NCBI GenBank assembly: GCA_018812945.1
Contig: JAHJCM010000070.1
Coordinates: forward strand, 1 to 53,107
DNA: 53,107 nucleotides
DNA from: Gammaproteobacteria bacterium
Lineage (GTDB): Bacteria; Pseudomonadota; Gammaproteobacteria; Burkholderiales; Burkholderiaceae_B
Reading direction: 5' to 3'
Part shown: positions 46,817 through 52,963 of the stretch, piece by piece
Layout of the letters: each line of letters opens with the position of its first letter
How positions within the stretch are numbered: position 1 is the first letter of the stretch
The notes under the pieces: generated by a model
Told to the model about the DNA's origin: nothing
Seen by the model: only the letters and a program-made list of their open reading frames with translations
The model's database searches: none
Position numbers and translations under genes: made by a program

Positions 46817-47211
46817 ATGTGAATGATCTAAATGCAGCTGAGAAAGAACAGTACAAGGAAGTGGCCAGTGAGTTGCGTTGCTTGGTGTGCCAGAACCAGT
46901 CGCTGGCTGATTCTCATGCTTCCTTGGCAGTCGATTTGAAAGACAAAATTGCCGAGCAAATTCGTGCTGGCAAAACCAACGAGGAAATTAAAAGCTACAT
47001 GCAAGATCGCTATGGCGAGTTTGTGATCTACAAGCCCGCTTACAGCATGGAAAATGCGGTGCTGTGGTTGGGGCCTTTTGTGGTGTTGCTGATTGCCGTG
47101 GTGCTGGCGCGCAAAGTGGGGAAGAGCAAGGCCAGCGCACCTACCGCTGAAGCAAGCGCACAATGGGCAGAAAACTTGTACACCCAAACAAAAAACAAAA
47201 AAGACAGCTGA
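46813..47211 (+). CDS. ccmH: Cytochrome c maturation protein CcmH, without visible signal peptide
   Basis: Periplasmic thiol reductase partner of CcmF, 132 residues. The active site LRCLVCQNQSLADS is at about residues 21-34, then the helix DLKDKIAEQIRAGKTNEEIKSYMQDRYGEFVIY and a C-terminal membrane helix (about 79-98) with a basic tail. The family normally begins with a cleavable signal peptide of about 20 residues; here the coupled ATG is only about 20 residues before the active site and the N-terminus is charged (MNVNDLNAAEKEQYKE). No suitable in-frame upstream start is seen inside ccmG. Either the N-terminus is exported by help of the C-terminal helix, or a different start is used. It lies 12 bases from the convergent hipA stop. 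Confidence 0.9.
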   Translation: MNVNDLNAAEKEQYKEVASELRCLVCQNQSLADSHASLAVDLKDKIAEQIRAGKTNEEIKSYMQDRYGEFVIYKPAYSMENAVLWLGPFVVLLIAVVLARKVGKSKASAPTAEASAQWAENLYTQTKNKKDS

Positions 47212-47223
47212 TTGATGCGGCGG

Positions 47224-48552
47224 TTACAGAACCAGCAGCTGCTCGTTAATTTTTTTTGCCTGCTCAGGCGGTACCCCCGCCAGGGATGCGAATTCAGGCC
47301 AACGTTTAATGGCTTGGCGAACTTCTCGAATAACTTTGGGTGCGGAACCTATTGCAAAGCGCTCCGCCTCTTCCAGCAAATCAAGCTCAGCGAAATTCTT
47401 GAATTTTCCATGCACCGACATCAAATGTTGGTGAGTCCATTCACCCTCAGGGTTGTGTGCAAAGGTGATGTCGTAGGCTGGTGCCAGTTCCCAGCTTGAT
47501 CCTTCCTTTAGCAAAAACGAAAAGTTCTTGGTGTGATCGTCGCAGTTTCTTCCCATCACATTGAATACCATGCGTCGAAACGCTTCTTCTTTTTGTTCAT
47601 AAGGAAGTTGCAGTTTCACAATGCAGTCGAATAATTGAGCATAAGCATTCGTGCCTTTCTTTTTATAGTCCAGATGGTTGAATGCGCACAGCGTTTGTAT
47701 GTGATGACGCACATTGTTTGCAGCCCGGTCAAAACGGCGTGTCATAAAGTGCGCGCGGCCGTTTTCCTCCAGTAATCGACATTCTGACATGGAAATTTTC
47801 GCCGCCCTGGCCATCAAATAATAGGCGTATTCAATTCGACCATAGCCTCCTGATGCGCCCAGTTCGTTGTCTTTGCCAATGCCGTCGAATTTTAGTAGCC
47901 AGTGTTCGAACCCTGGCGGTGTATCCACTTGTCCGGAACGAATTTCTTGCGTCTGGCGGTTCCATGCAACAACCGCTTTGGCACGGGCCCCACCAGCGGA
48001 GGTACCCACATCAATAATGCTGCGCAAGGCTGCATTTGTGTATTCATCTTCATCGTCGTCAAACTGACCAGTAACCGCTTTTCTGGCCTGTTCTACCAAG
48101 CCACCCAATTCAATTGAGGTGGCCACTCGCTTCGAAGGCCCGCGGCTTGGTTTGAACGTGAGAGCACCCATGGCGCGGTTACTCATGTAGGCCAGGCGAT
48201 CGAGTGCAGTAATGTCACTTTTAGACAAACCCCGCTCGGCCATGTAACGGTCAATCAATGCATTGCCAAAATCATCGGGCAGGGCATCGGCCAGCATGGC
48301 CGGTAACCGTTTGTAAGTTTCAACTGGCAGATCTGTGAACAAATATGGATCGCCGTTGTTCAAAGGCATTTGTAGTGGAGCAGGTTCAATGCCGGTTTTT
48401 AGAAAGGCGGGTGCGTAGGCGAAGGCGTAATAGCCGTACACAGGGTCTCGCGCTACTGCACCTACTTGTTTTCCCCAGAGAAACACCTCAACACGGTCCA
48501 CGGGTTGATAGGCTGTGCTTTTTGTGCGTGTGATTTTCTTTTTGTTATTCAT
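47224..48552 (-). CDS. hipA: HipA-type serine/threonine kinase toxin
   Basis: Toxin of a type II HipBA module, 442 residues. HipA kinases phosphorylate tRNA synthetases (known for E. coli GltX) and induce persistence. N-terminal region VEVFLWGKQVGAVARDPVYGYYAFAYAP and the kinase half are both present. The catalytic motif GRNCDDHTKNFSFLL is intact, followed by WELAPAYDITFAHNPEGEWTHQ. Other conserved parts are LPAMLADALPDDFGNALIDRYM and AMGALTFKPS. The start overlaps the hipB stop (ATGA). It appears full length and active. Confidence 0.93.
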   Translation of the reverse strand: MNNKKKITRTKSTAYQPVDRVEVFLWGKQVGAVARDPVYGYYAFAYAPAFLKTGIEPAPLQMPLNNGDPYLFTDLPVETYKRLPAMLADALPDDFGNALIDRYMAERGLSKSDITALDRLAYMSNRAMGALTFKPSRGPSKRVATSIELGGLVEQARKAVTGQFDDDEDEYTNAALRSIIDVGTSAGGARAKAVVAWNRQTQEIRSGQVDTPPGFEHWLLKFDGIGKDNELGASGGYGRIEYAYYLMARAAKISMSECRLLEENGRAHFMTRRFDRAANNVRHHIQTLCAFNHLDYKKKGTNAYAQLFDCIVKLQLPYEQKEEAFRRMVFNVMGRNCDDHTKNFSFLLKEGSSWELAPAYDITFAHNPEGEWTHQHLMSVHGKFKNFAELDLLEEAERFAIGSAPKVIREVRQAIKRWPEFASLAGVPPEQAKKINEQLLVL

Positions 48553-48851
48553 GACTTGCTCGGTTTGCGCCTTGCGCGCTGACGGGGTGCTGCTTTGGCC
48601 ACCATGGTCATGGGGTTGATGGTGGCAACTGGTGCAATTGTGTCGAACCAGCTTTCCCGCCCCAAGGCGCGAACAACTTTTATCAGTGTTTGCAATGATG
48701 AACCTTCCCCGTTTTCCAAGCTTTGCAGCGCACGGGTACTTACACCGGCTTGCTCAGCCAGTGTGCGTTGGTCGGTGTTTCGGCTCAGGCGAAGCTGTTT
48801 CAGGTTTGCGCCCAAAGTGGTTTCCAGTTCCGCAAGCGTTTTTTGAGGCAA
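48549..48851 (-). CDS. hipB: HipB-type XRE-family antitoxin
   Basis: Antitoxin and autorepressor of 100 residues. A helix-turn-helix covers about residues 15-68 (LGANLKQLRLSRNTDQRTLAEQAGVSTRALQSLENGEGSSLQTLIKVVRALG). A basic, probably disordered tail follows (RQRARRKPSKS). It is first in the operon, as usual, and would bind operators in the AT-rich region just upstream (48852 onward). Confidence 0.92.
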   Translation of the reverse strand: MPQKTLAELETTLGANLKQLRLSRNTDQRTLAEQAGVSTRALQSLENGEGSSLQTLIKVVRALGRESWFDTIAPVATINPMTMVAKAAPRQRARRKPSKS

Positions 48852-48910
48852 TTTATGTTGTTCCTAAAATGTGTTTTTATACGTTTTAATTATTTTTTTG
48901 TATTTTATGC

Positions 48911-49024
48911 GCGTTATTAAGCGTATTGCAATAATTTGAATATTTCAAGTAAAGTTATGTTTTAAATCGCGTATAAACGCGTATTAGATCCATATTGTAT
49001 TTTTAAACGCGTATTTCTGCGTAA
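48911..49024. repeat. Three pairs of helically phased GCGTAT direct repeats
   Basis: Half-sites start at 48911 (GCGTTAT), 48921, 48969, 48979, 49009 and 49019 (GCGTAA). Within every pair the starts are exactly 10 bases apart, and the second and third pairs are 40 bases apart, so sites face the same side of the helix. The surroundings are AT-rich and lie 60-175 bases upstream of hipB. They could be operators for HipB or another regulator; HipB operators known from E. coli are inverted rather than direct repeats. Confidence 0.6.
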
Positions 49025-49102
49025 TAAAATTATTAAATTTTACTGGACTTGCCTGGTGCAGTTTTGCATGGTTACCCCGCAAATGCAGGGTGGCGCATGT
49101 TG

Positions 49103-49202
49103 CCTTGTTGCGTACAACAAGGCTGGGCGGCCCTTTGGCAATTGCTTACTTCCCAAGCAATAGGGTGCCCGGATCAACTTGCTTGCTGTTGCATACTGAT
49201 CC
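49103..49202. repeat. Cluster of three hairpins, possible structured RNA or relic
   Basis: Hairpin 1: CCTTGTTG/CAACAAGG with loop CGTA (49103-49122). Hairpin 2: GGGCGGCCCT pairs with AGGGTGCCC around an inner ATTGCTT/AAGCAAT stem (49125-49170), with unpaired bases almost all on one side. Hairpin 3: GGATCA/TGATCC (49171-49202). They follow each other without gaps. No known RNA family was recognised. Confidence 0.45.
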
Positions 49203-49298
49203 ATTTACATTTTGAACCTGTTGAAATTGCATTTCGAGCACGTTTCTTGGCTTTGGTACCGGCCTGCGGTAGCCATGGTGGATTTTGGGTTTTGGTTA

Positions 49299-49318
49299 TA
49301 CTGTTTATTTGTACAGTT
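49299..49318. promoter_or_regulatory. LexA (SOS) box
   Basis: CTGT-N8-ACAG (49301-49316) with TA before and TT after; this matches the LexA operator consensus TACTGT(AT)4ACAGTA in all core positions. A rightward -10-like TATACT (49297-49302) overlaps its left end. In classical integrons a LexA box covers the integrase promoter next to attI. Here the box lies 104 bases before the first cassette, but no integrase gene is found, so it may be a relic or may control a promoter reading into the cassettes. Confidence 0.7.
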
Positions 49319-49340
49319 TATTTCTCAATCGCTATGCTGT

Positions 49341-49367
49341 AAAAAGGCCCCACTTAGTTGAGGGGCT
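49341..49367 (-). terminator. Intrinsic terminator, minus strand
   Basis: Read on the minus strand: stem AGCCCC/GGGGCC with a 10-base loop, followed directly by TTTTT. It would stop leftward transcription before the LexA box and hip region. No leftward gene lies to its right in the window, so the transcript it terminates is unknown. Confidence 0.6.
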
Positions 49368-49413
49368 CTCAGGGGTGATGTTCGGATAAATGGATATCGC
49401 CGTTATTGTTCGA

Positions 49414-49428
49414 TAAAACTAGTTATAG
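49414..49428 (+). other. Candidate attI-like site at the left end of the cassette array
   Basis: TAAAAC (49414-49419), two bases, then GTTATAG (49422-49428). As I recall it, class 1 attI1 has TAAAAC, three bases, then GTTAGGC at its crossover. The cut would lie between G49422 and T49423. TTATAG is the true first-cassette end, because its reverse complement CTATAAC opens the attC of that same cassette. The attI reading is less sure than the cassette boundary. Confidence 0.5.
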
Positions 49429-49449
49429 GAAGGACGGGAATTTAAACCG

Positions 49450-50136
49450 ATGAGTTATTGGAAAGTTGTATGGGATACCTATCATGCTGAAGCTACGCGC
49501 CTTAAAATTTTTTTGGGAATATGGGATTTAACGTCACTCTGGGAAAGGTTTTACACCATAGCCTTAGTGGTAATTTTTCTTTTTTCTCTCATCTTATTTT
49601 TCATCCTACAAGGTTGGCTGCTTGTCCCAGTTTTGCTTGCTGAAGCCGCTTTGATTGTGAAGTTCACATCACTGAATGAGAAAATGGTGTACGCGGAGTT
49701 CGGCGATCAGGAAGCGAAACAGCCTCTAAACTCACAGAACCATCAAGATACTCGATACCTGATGTTCAAGAAAAAGCTAAAAGAGTCCTCTATTGGTGAA
49801 CCAACTATTAGGGAATGTTTCGAGCTCTTAGACTCGCAGATAGATATTGTTGCCACAGAGTCTGCTGCTACGAAAAAGATTATAACTTTCTCTTTGGGTT
49901 TGCTCGCCGGTTTAGTTGGATCGGTCTGGAACAGGATGGAGTACACGGAGCTCGCTCTCGTCGCCGGTGCAATCATTTCTTTCATATTGTTAATTTATGT
50001 AGTCGCTTCAGGTTTCCCGTCGAAACTAGAGAAACTAAAGGAGCTGAGGTACTTCATGCTGCTGTACTGCCATGAAGCATCTATAACCAACCGCGCAAGA
50101 CGGACAGCTTTCAGCCGCCGCTTCGCTCCGCGTTAG
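49450..50136 (+). CDS. Cassette 1: membrane protein of unknown function
   Basis: 228 residues, not recognised. Hydrophobic helices are at about 36-56, 57-73, 146-163 and 168-188, with a charged cytoplasm-like middle (about 78-140: EFGDQEAKQPLNSQNHQDTR, KKKLKESSIGEPTIRE). This resembles small SLATT-like two-plus-two helix proteins in layout, but I cannot assign it. The last 19 residues (from SITNRARR) are translated from attC. The stop TAG (50134-50136) lies beyond the crossover, in the next cassette's leading TTAGGC. In the free circular form the frame would instead read nine more codons into the cassette's own leader and end at a TGA overlapping its start codon. Base composition is richer in A and T than the flanking core genes. 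Confidence 0.75.
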   Translation: MSYWKVVWDTYHAEATRLKIFLGIWDLTSLWERFYTIALVVIFLFSLILFFILQGWLLVPVLLAEAALIVKFTSLNEKMVYAEFGDQEAKQPLNSQNHQDTRYLMFKKKLKESSIGEPTIRECFELLDSQIDIVATESAATKKIITFSLGLLAGLVGSVWNRMEYTELALVAGAIISFILLIYVVASGFPSKLEKLKELRYFMLLYCHEASITNRARRTAFSRRFAPR

Positions 50137-50138
50137 GC
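50081..50138 (+). other. attC site of cassette 1 (58 bp)
   Basis: Inverse core CTATAAC (50081-50087), core GTTAGGC (50132-50138). Inner arms GCG-C-AAG (50093-50099) and CTTCGC (50121-50126) pair perfectly if C50096 is left extrahelical, a hallmark of attC. The spacers between core and arm are 5 bases on each side. Confidence 0.88.
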
Positions 50139-50144
50139 CGCTCA

Positions 50145-50576
50145 ATGAAGTTCTATCACTACATTAAGCCTCTTCTGATCGCCCCTCTAGGTGCTGCCGG
50201 CCTGGCAATACTGCTCTTCGCGGCAGAGTCCATTACAAGGCCAAAGTTTCAGTTTCAAGGCTTCTTTGAGGCGTCGGCCGGCCTCATCGCTATGATTTAT
50301 GCCATTTACATTCCCAGCCTATTGCTGATCGTGCCCATCCTTCTTCTCATGCATCGGCTATGGGGTGTTTCAAAGGTCAATATCACGGCAGGGGGCACCG
50401 CTTACGGATTGCTAATTGGCGGTGCATTGGCCTCAAATGGGAAAATCGCTTGGTTAGCGGTGGGCCCGCTTCTGGGGTCGGCGGCAGGGCTCCTTTTCTG
50501 GTTGGTTCTTCAGCGCGATCTCCAAAAGAAGGAGCCTAACCAATCGTTCAAGGGGACGCCTGACGGCGCCCCTTAA
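50145..50576 (+). CDS. Cassette 2: small four-helix membrane protein of unknown function
   Basis: 143 residues, with four hydrophobic segments at about 8-27, 42-68, 80-98 and 100-119 (LLIAPLGAAGLAILLF, LIAMIYAIYIPSLLLIVPILLLMH and so on). No family recognised. The C-terminus KKEPNQSFKGTPDGAP is translated from attC; such NQSxKGTPDGAP-like tails are a common by-product in cassette-encoded proteins. The stop is inside the right arm of attC. The ATG is 7 bases after the cassette boundary core. Confidence 0.75.
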   Translation: MKFYHYIKPLLIAPLGAAGLAILLFAAESITRPKFQFQGFFEASAGLIAMIYAIYIPSLLLIVPILLLMHRLWGVSKVNITAGGTAYGLLIGGALASNGKIAWLAVGPLLGSAAGLLFWLVLQRDLQKKEPNQSFKGTPDGAP

Positions 50577-50590
50577 CTCCGACGTTAGGC
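50534..50590 (+). other. attC site of cassette 2 (57 bp)
   Basis: Inverse core GCCTAAC (50534-50540) and core GTTAGGC (50584-50590). The inner arms TTCAAGGGG and CCCCTTAA can pair with one unpaired base; the short loop is ACGCCTGACGGCG. Similar to short attC sites of class 1 cassettes. Confidence 0.93.
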
Positions 50591-50593
50591 TTC

Positions 50594-51511
50594 ATGGAAA
50601 GCACGCATATGTTGACTTCTGAAATTCGAGACGTTCCGTCTGCTCTTGAATGGATAATCCAGAATCACTACTCGCGATTTCCTGTTAATCGAGCTGGTTT
50701 TGTCCCGATCGTCACCAACAAAGGAACGTGCACAGAGGAAGATTATGCTTCTAATGCGAATGTAGTCACCTTCTTCGAGGGTCAAATGATTTACTGGTAT
50801 CGCCCTTATTCGGAGCCTGGATCTCCAAGTATTGCTGGTTGGCGACTTACTGGTCTTTTTGATTTCTTGAAGGCGGTGGTTTGGCAGAGAGCTATCGATG
50901 CTTGGAAAGTCGAAAGATTCTTGTTAGAGCAAAATCTTGGACCTGTAGAGCAAGCCGCCGTTGACTATTACAACGCTCTCAAAAATGAGGGGAAAAAGCT
51001 AGCTCAGGCAGAAATCGATCGCATGCTAAACGGCAAACCTTTCTTAATTCGCTTGTATGATACGGCCCGAAATCGTGATTCGAATGCTTTAAATCAATAC
51101 TTGCAAAACCCTGATGACGATATACGTTGCATAGGCACAGACAGAATTCGCTACCTCATCCGCGCAATAGAGAAGGGAGATGAAGATGCATCTAGATACG
51201 CACTCTCTTCTTTGACATCGCGAATTTTGCTTCGTGCGGTTGAGGGTTTGCCCCTCGAGCGCCGAATCAATTGGCAAAGCGCTGAATACAGCCAAAACTT
51301 GGATGCTACCAGCGAGCAATTCAGACTTCTGGATAAGCTATCAACTCTGTGGTACGCAAATCAATTTGTATTGCTTTGCCTGTCGGATAGCATTCTGGGG
51401 CTGGGTCAAGAATTCTTCTTTGGCAAGTGGGAAAAAGATGAACAGTCATTCAAACAGCAGGTCGCTCTCTTCACAGCCCAAGTCCTGGGCCCAGCCTCAA
51501 GTGCCGCCTAA
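50594..51511 (+). CDS. Cassette 3: soluble protein of unknown function
   Basis: 305 residues, starting 4 bases after the attC core at ATG 50594 (ATG 50609 is an alternative). No signal peptide and no long hydrophobic segments. The N-terminal part (VVTFFEGQMIYWYRPYSEPGSPSIAGWRL) looks beta-rich; the remainder (about 100-300) is mostly helical with many charged residues. I recognise no domain or catalytic motif. The stop TAA lies inside the inverse core of attC, so the gene fills the cassette completely. Confidence 0.75.
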   Translation: MESTHMLTSEIRDVPSALEWIIQNHYSRFPVNRAGFVPIVTNKGTCTEEDYASNANVVTFFEGQMIYWYRPYSEPGSPSIAGWRLTGLFDFLKAVVWQRAIDAWKVERFLLEQNLGPVEQAAVDYYNALKNEGKKLAQAEIDRMLNGKPFLIRLYDTARNRDSNALNQYLQNPDDDIRCIGTDRIRYLIRAIEKGDEDASRYALSSLTSRILLRAVEGLPLERRINWQSAEYSQNLDATSEQFRLLDKLSTLWYANQFVLLCLSDSILGLGQEFFFGKWEKDEQSFKQQVALFTAQVLGPASSAA

Positions 51512-51577
51512 CCCTTCCATCGAGAGGGACGTCCAAGGGCTAGCGCCCTCGGCCGCCCCTCATGTCAAACGTTAGGC
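51506..51577 (+). other. attC site of cassette 3 (72 bp)
   Basis: Inverse core GCCTAAC (51506-51512) and core GTTAGGC (51571-51577). The inside holds GGGCTAGCGCCC (51537-51548) and GGGACG/GCCCCTCATGTC arms that can fold. Longer and unlike its neighbours. Confidence 0.88.
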
Positions 51578-51593
51578 CTCACAATCACCGCCC

Positions 51594-52325
51594 ATGGAAC
51601 AAGAGATCACCGAATTCTTCACCAAGTACATCGACGAACTTGACGTTGATAGTGGCGGTGGCGGTTGGCCGCAGGTGCCTGACTTTGAATTGCTTCCGAG
51701 GGATTTCTTGGACTTTGCGGAGAAGGACCTGGAGGCGCCAAGATCAACACACACGCTTGTAAACGCAACTTCAAACCTCAAGAGAGCGGTCGATTGCCAA
51801 CTCGACTATCTTCTTTGCACGCTGAACTTAGATGAGTTCTACCGAAACAAGCGCCTCGGCATCGATCGAAAGCTAGGTCTACTGAAGCGCGCTGGAATCT
51901 TTCGATCACGCTCAATTGAGAAGCTCAACGCACTACGCAATCGACTTGAACATCACTACGAAAAGCCAAAGATCGAGGATGTGGAGGTCTACTACGATCT
52001 GGTAGCTGCATTTGTGAGCGTGCTTGAATCTGTGATTCCTCTGGCGGGGTTTCAATCGAACCTAAGCAATGGCCTTGTGTGCGGGGGCGGTGTTGAGTCT
52101 GACTTCTCGCGCGAGCAGCCGAGACTGCGCTTGACGCTTGAACACAACCCTTCCGGATACAAGAAGGTTTTCGAAGTCGACTTGTCTGCGTCGACAGATG
52201 TGGCCACAGACATTGAGAACTTTGCGTATCTGCTTAGGGTACATATGCTGCTACGAAAACTTGAAGATTCAGCGATTACGCCGCCGCACTTTCTTAAAGC
52301 ACTTGAAGGCAGCGAGCGCGTGTGA
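51594..52325 (+). CDS. Cassette 4: protein with HEPN-like RNxxxH motif
   Basis: 243 residues, cytoplasmic. A helical region (about 50-150) contains RNRLEHHYEKPKIEDVEVYYD with Arg115-Asn116 and His120, that is RX4H in the RNxxxH form typical of HEPN ribonucleases and HEPN toxins. The preceding helices (NLKRAVDCQLDYLLCTLNLDEFYRNKRLGIDRKLGLLKRAGIF) fit a HEPN bundle. The C-terminal 90 residues (from GFQSNLSNG) look beta-rich and are unknown. No MNT nucleotidyltransferase antitoxin is next to it. A role in RNA cleavage or defence is inferred from the motif only. Confidence 0.7.
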   Translation: MEQEITEFFTKYIDELDVDSGGGGWPQVPDFELLPRDFLDFAEKDLEAPRSTHTLVNATSNLKRAVDCQLDYLLCTLNLDEFYRNKRLGIDRKLGLLKRAGIFRSRSIEKLNALRNRLEHHYEKPKIEDVEVYYDLVAAFVSVLESVIPLAGFQSNLSNGLVCGGGVESDFSREQPRLRLTLEHNPSGYKKVFEVDLSASTDVATDIENFAYLLRVHMLLRKLEDSAITPPHFLKALEGSERV

Positions 52326-52326
52326 G

Positions 52327-52452
52327 GCCTAACCCCTCGCTCAAGCGGAGCGCCAACGGCAGGCCACCAGGCCCGCGCGGCGCTATGGTTCATAATGCTC
52401 CGCGCGGGCCTGGTGGCCTGCCGCTGTCGCCCGCTTAGCTCGAACGTTAGCG
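52327..52452 (+). other. attC site of cassette 4 (126 bp) with a 24-bp perfect palindromic stem
   Basis: Inverse core GCCTAAC (52327-52333), core GTTAGCG (52446-52452). Inner arms CTCAAGCGG and CCGCTTAG follow the cores. Within lies a perfect 24-base inverted repeat (52357-52380 and 52400-52423) with a 19-base loop, so nearly the whole element folds into one long hairpin. Its size is similar to the long repeats of sedentary chromosomal integrons. Confidence 0.9.
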
Positions 52453-52461
52453 GGGAGAAGT

Positions 52462-52902
52462 ATGTTTGGATGGTTGAAGGGAAAGTCGAAGCTACCCGAA
52501 GTGCTGTACTTCAAGTCCAACGATGCCGCCTTCGAGTATGCGTCAGAATATATGCAGCGTCCGCTTTTGAAGGATGCCACGATCTTTGGCCAAGTCCTGG
52601 CGAGGGTACCTCCGCAGTTGGGAGGGCTTCTGAAACAAGAACCAATGTGGCGCGTGCGACTAGCTACAGAGCATGGGGTCCTTCAGACTGACCATTGCGG
52701 ATCGATAGCGGAGCAATTAGCATCGGATGTGAATTTGAAACTATCACCAATTGCAGAAGGCGATCTCGTTGCTGTGCAGGTTGGCTCGTATGATCCAAAA
52801 TATGCCGTGGATAGTCAGATGCAGTATTTCATTATCATCTGCAAGCTTAAGCCAGAAGTACGGACGGACACACATGTTTTTTCTGCAGATGTCACCCGCT
52901 AA
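52462..52902 (+). CDS. Cassette 5: soluble protein of unknown function
   Basis: 146 residues; starts MFGWLKGKSKLPEVLYFKSNDAAFEYASEYMQRPLLKD. It looks like a compact alpha/beta domain, with strands at WRVRLATEHGVLQTDHCG, GDLVAVQVGSYD and QYFIIICKLKPEV. A short GGGGAG (52452-52457) upstream may serve as ribosome binding site. The stop TAA is inside the attC inverse core. No function can be assigned. Confidence 0.8.
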   Translation: MFGWLKGKSKLPEVLYFKSNDAAFEYASEYMQRPLLKDATIFGQVLARVPPQLGGLLKQEPMWRVRLATEHGVLQTDHCGSIAEQLASDVNLKLSPIAEGDLVAVQVGSYDPKYAVDSQMQYFIIICKLKPEVRTDTHVFSADVTR

Positions 52903-52957
52903 CAACAGCCTCAAGAGTGACGCGGTAAAGCCGTGCACCTTAGGCTGAGCGTTAGGA
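52897..52957 (+). other. attC site of cassette 5 (61 bp)
   Basis: Inverse core CGCTAAC (52897-52903), core GTTAGGA (52951-52957). Inner arms CAGCCTCAAG and CTTAGGCTG pair with one unpaired C. The inverse core matches the unusual TTAGCG start of the same cassette. Confidence 0.9.
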
Positions 52958-52963
52958 GGCGCT

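Larger units (their letters stand above)
48852..49421. other. Gene-free regulatory stretch between hipB and the cassette array
   Basis: These 570 bases hold no convincing gene. The left half (48852-49045) is very AT-rich, includes phased GCGTAT repeats and is the likely hipBA promoter region. The right half (49045-49421) is GC-balanced and carries three hairpins, a LexA box, a minus-strand terminator and an attI-like sequence, each listed separately. The open frame at 49049-49342 encodes a Cys/Trp-rich product without family likeness and is judged spurious. Confidence 0.6.

Noticed and set aside
48911-49024. CRISPR-like repeats
   Set aside because: The repeats are only six to seven bases, spaced by 10, 30 or 48 bases, without spacers of constant length or cas genes.
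49049-49342. 97-codon plus-strand open frame in the gene-free zone
   Set aside because: It contains the hairpins and the LexA box, gives a Cys/Trp-rich product without family likeness, and lacks a good ribosome binding site.
48852-49421. Remnant of an integron integrase gene
   Set aside because: No tyrosine recombinase motif or integrase-like stretch was seen in any frame on either strand; only control-like elements remain.
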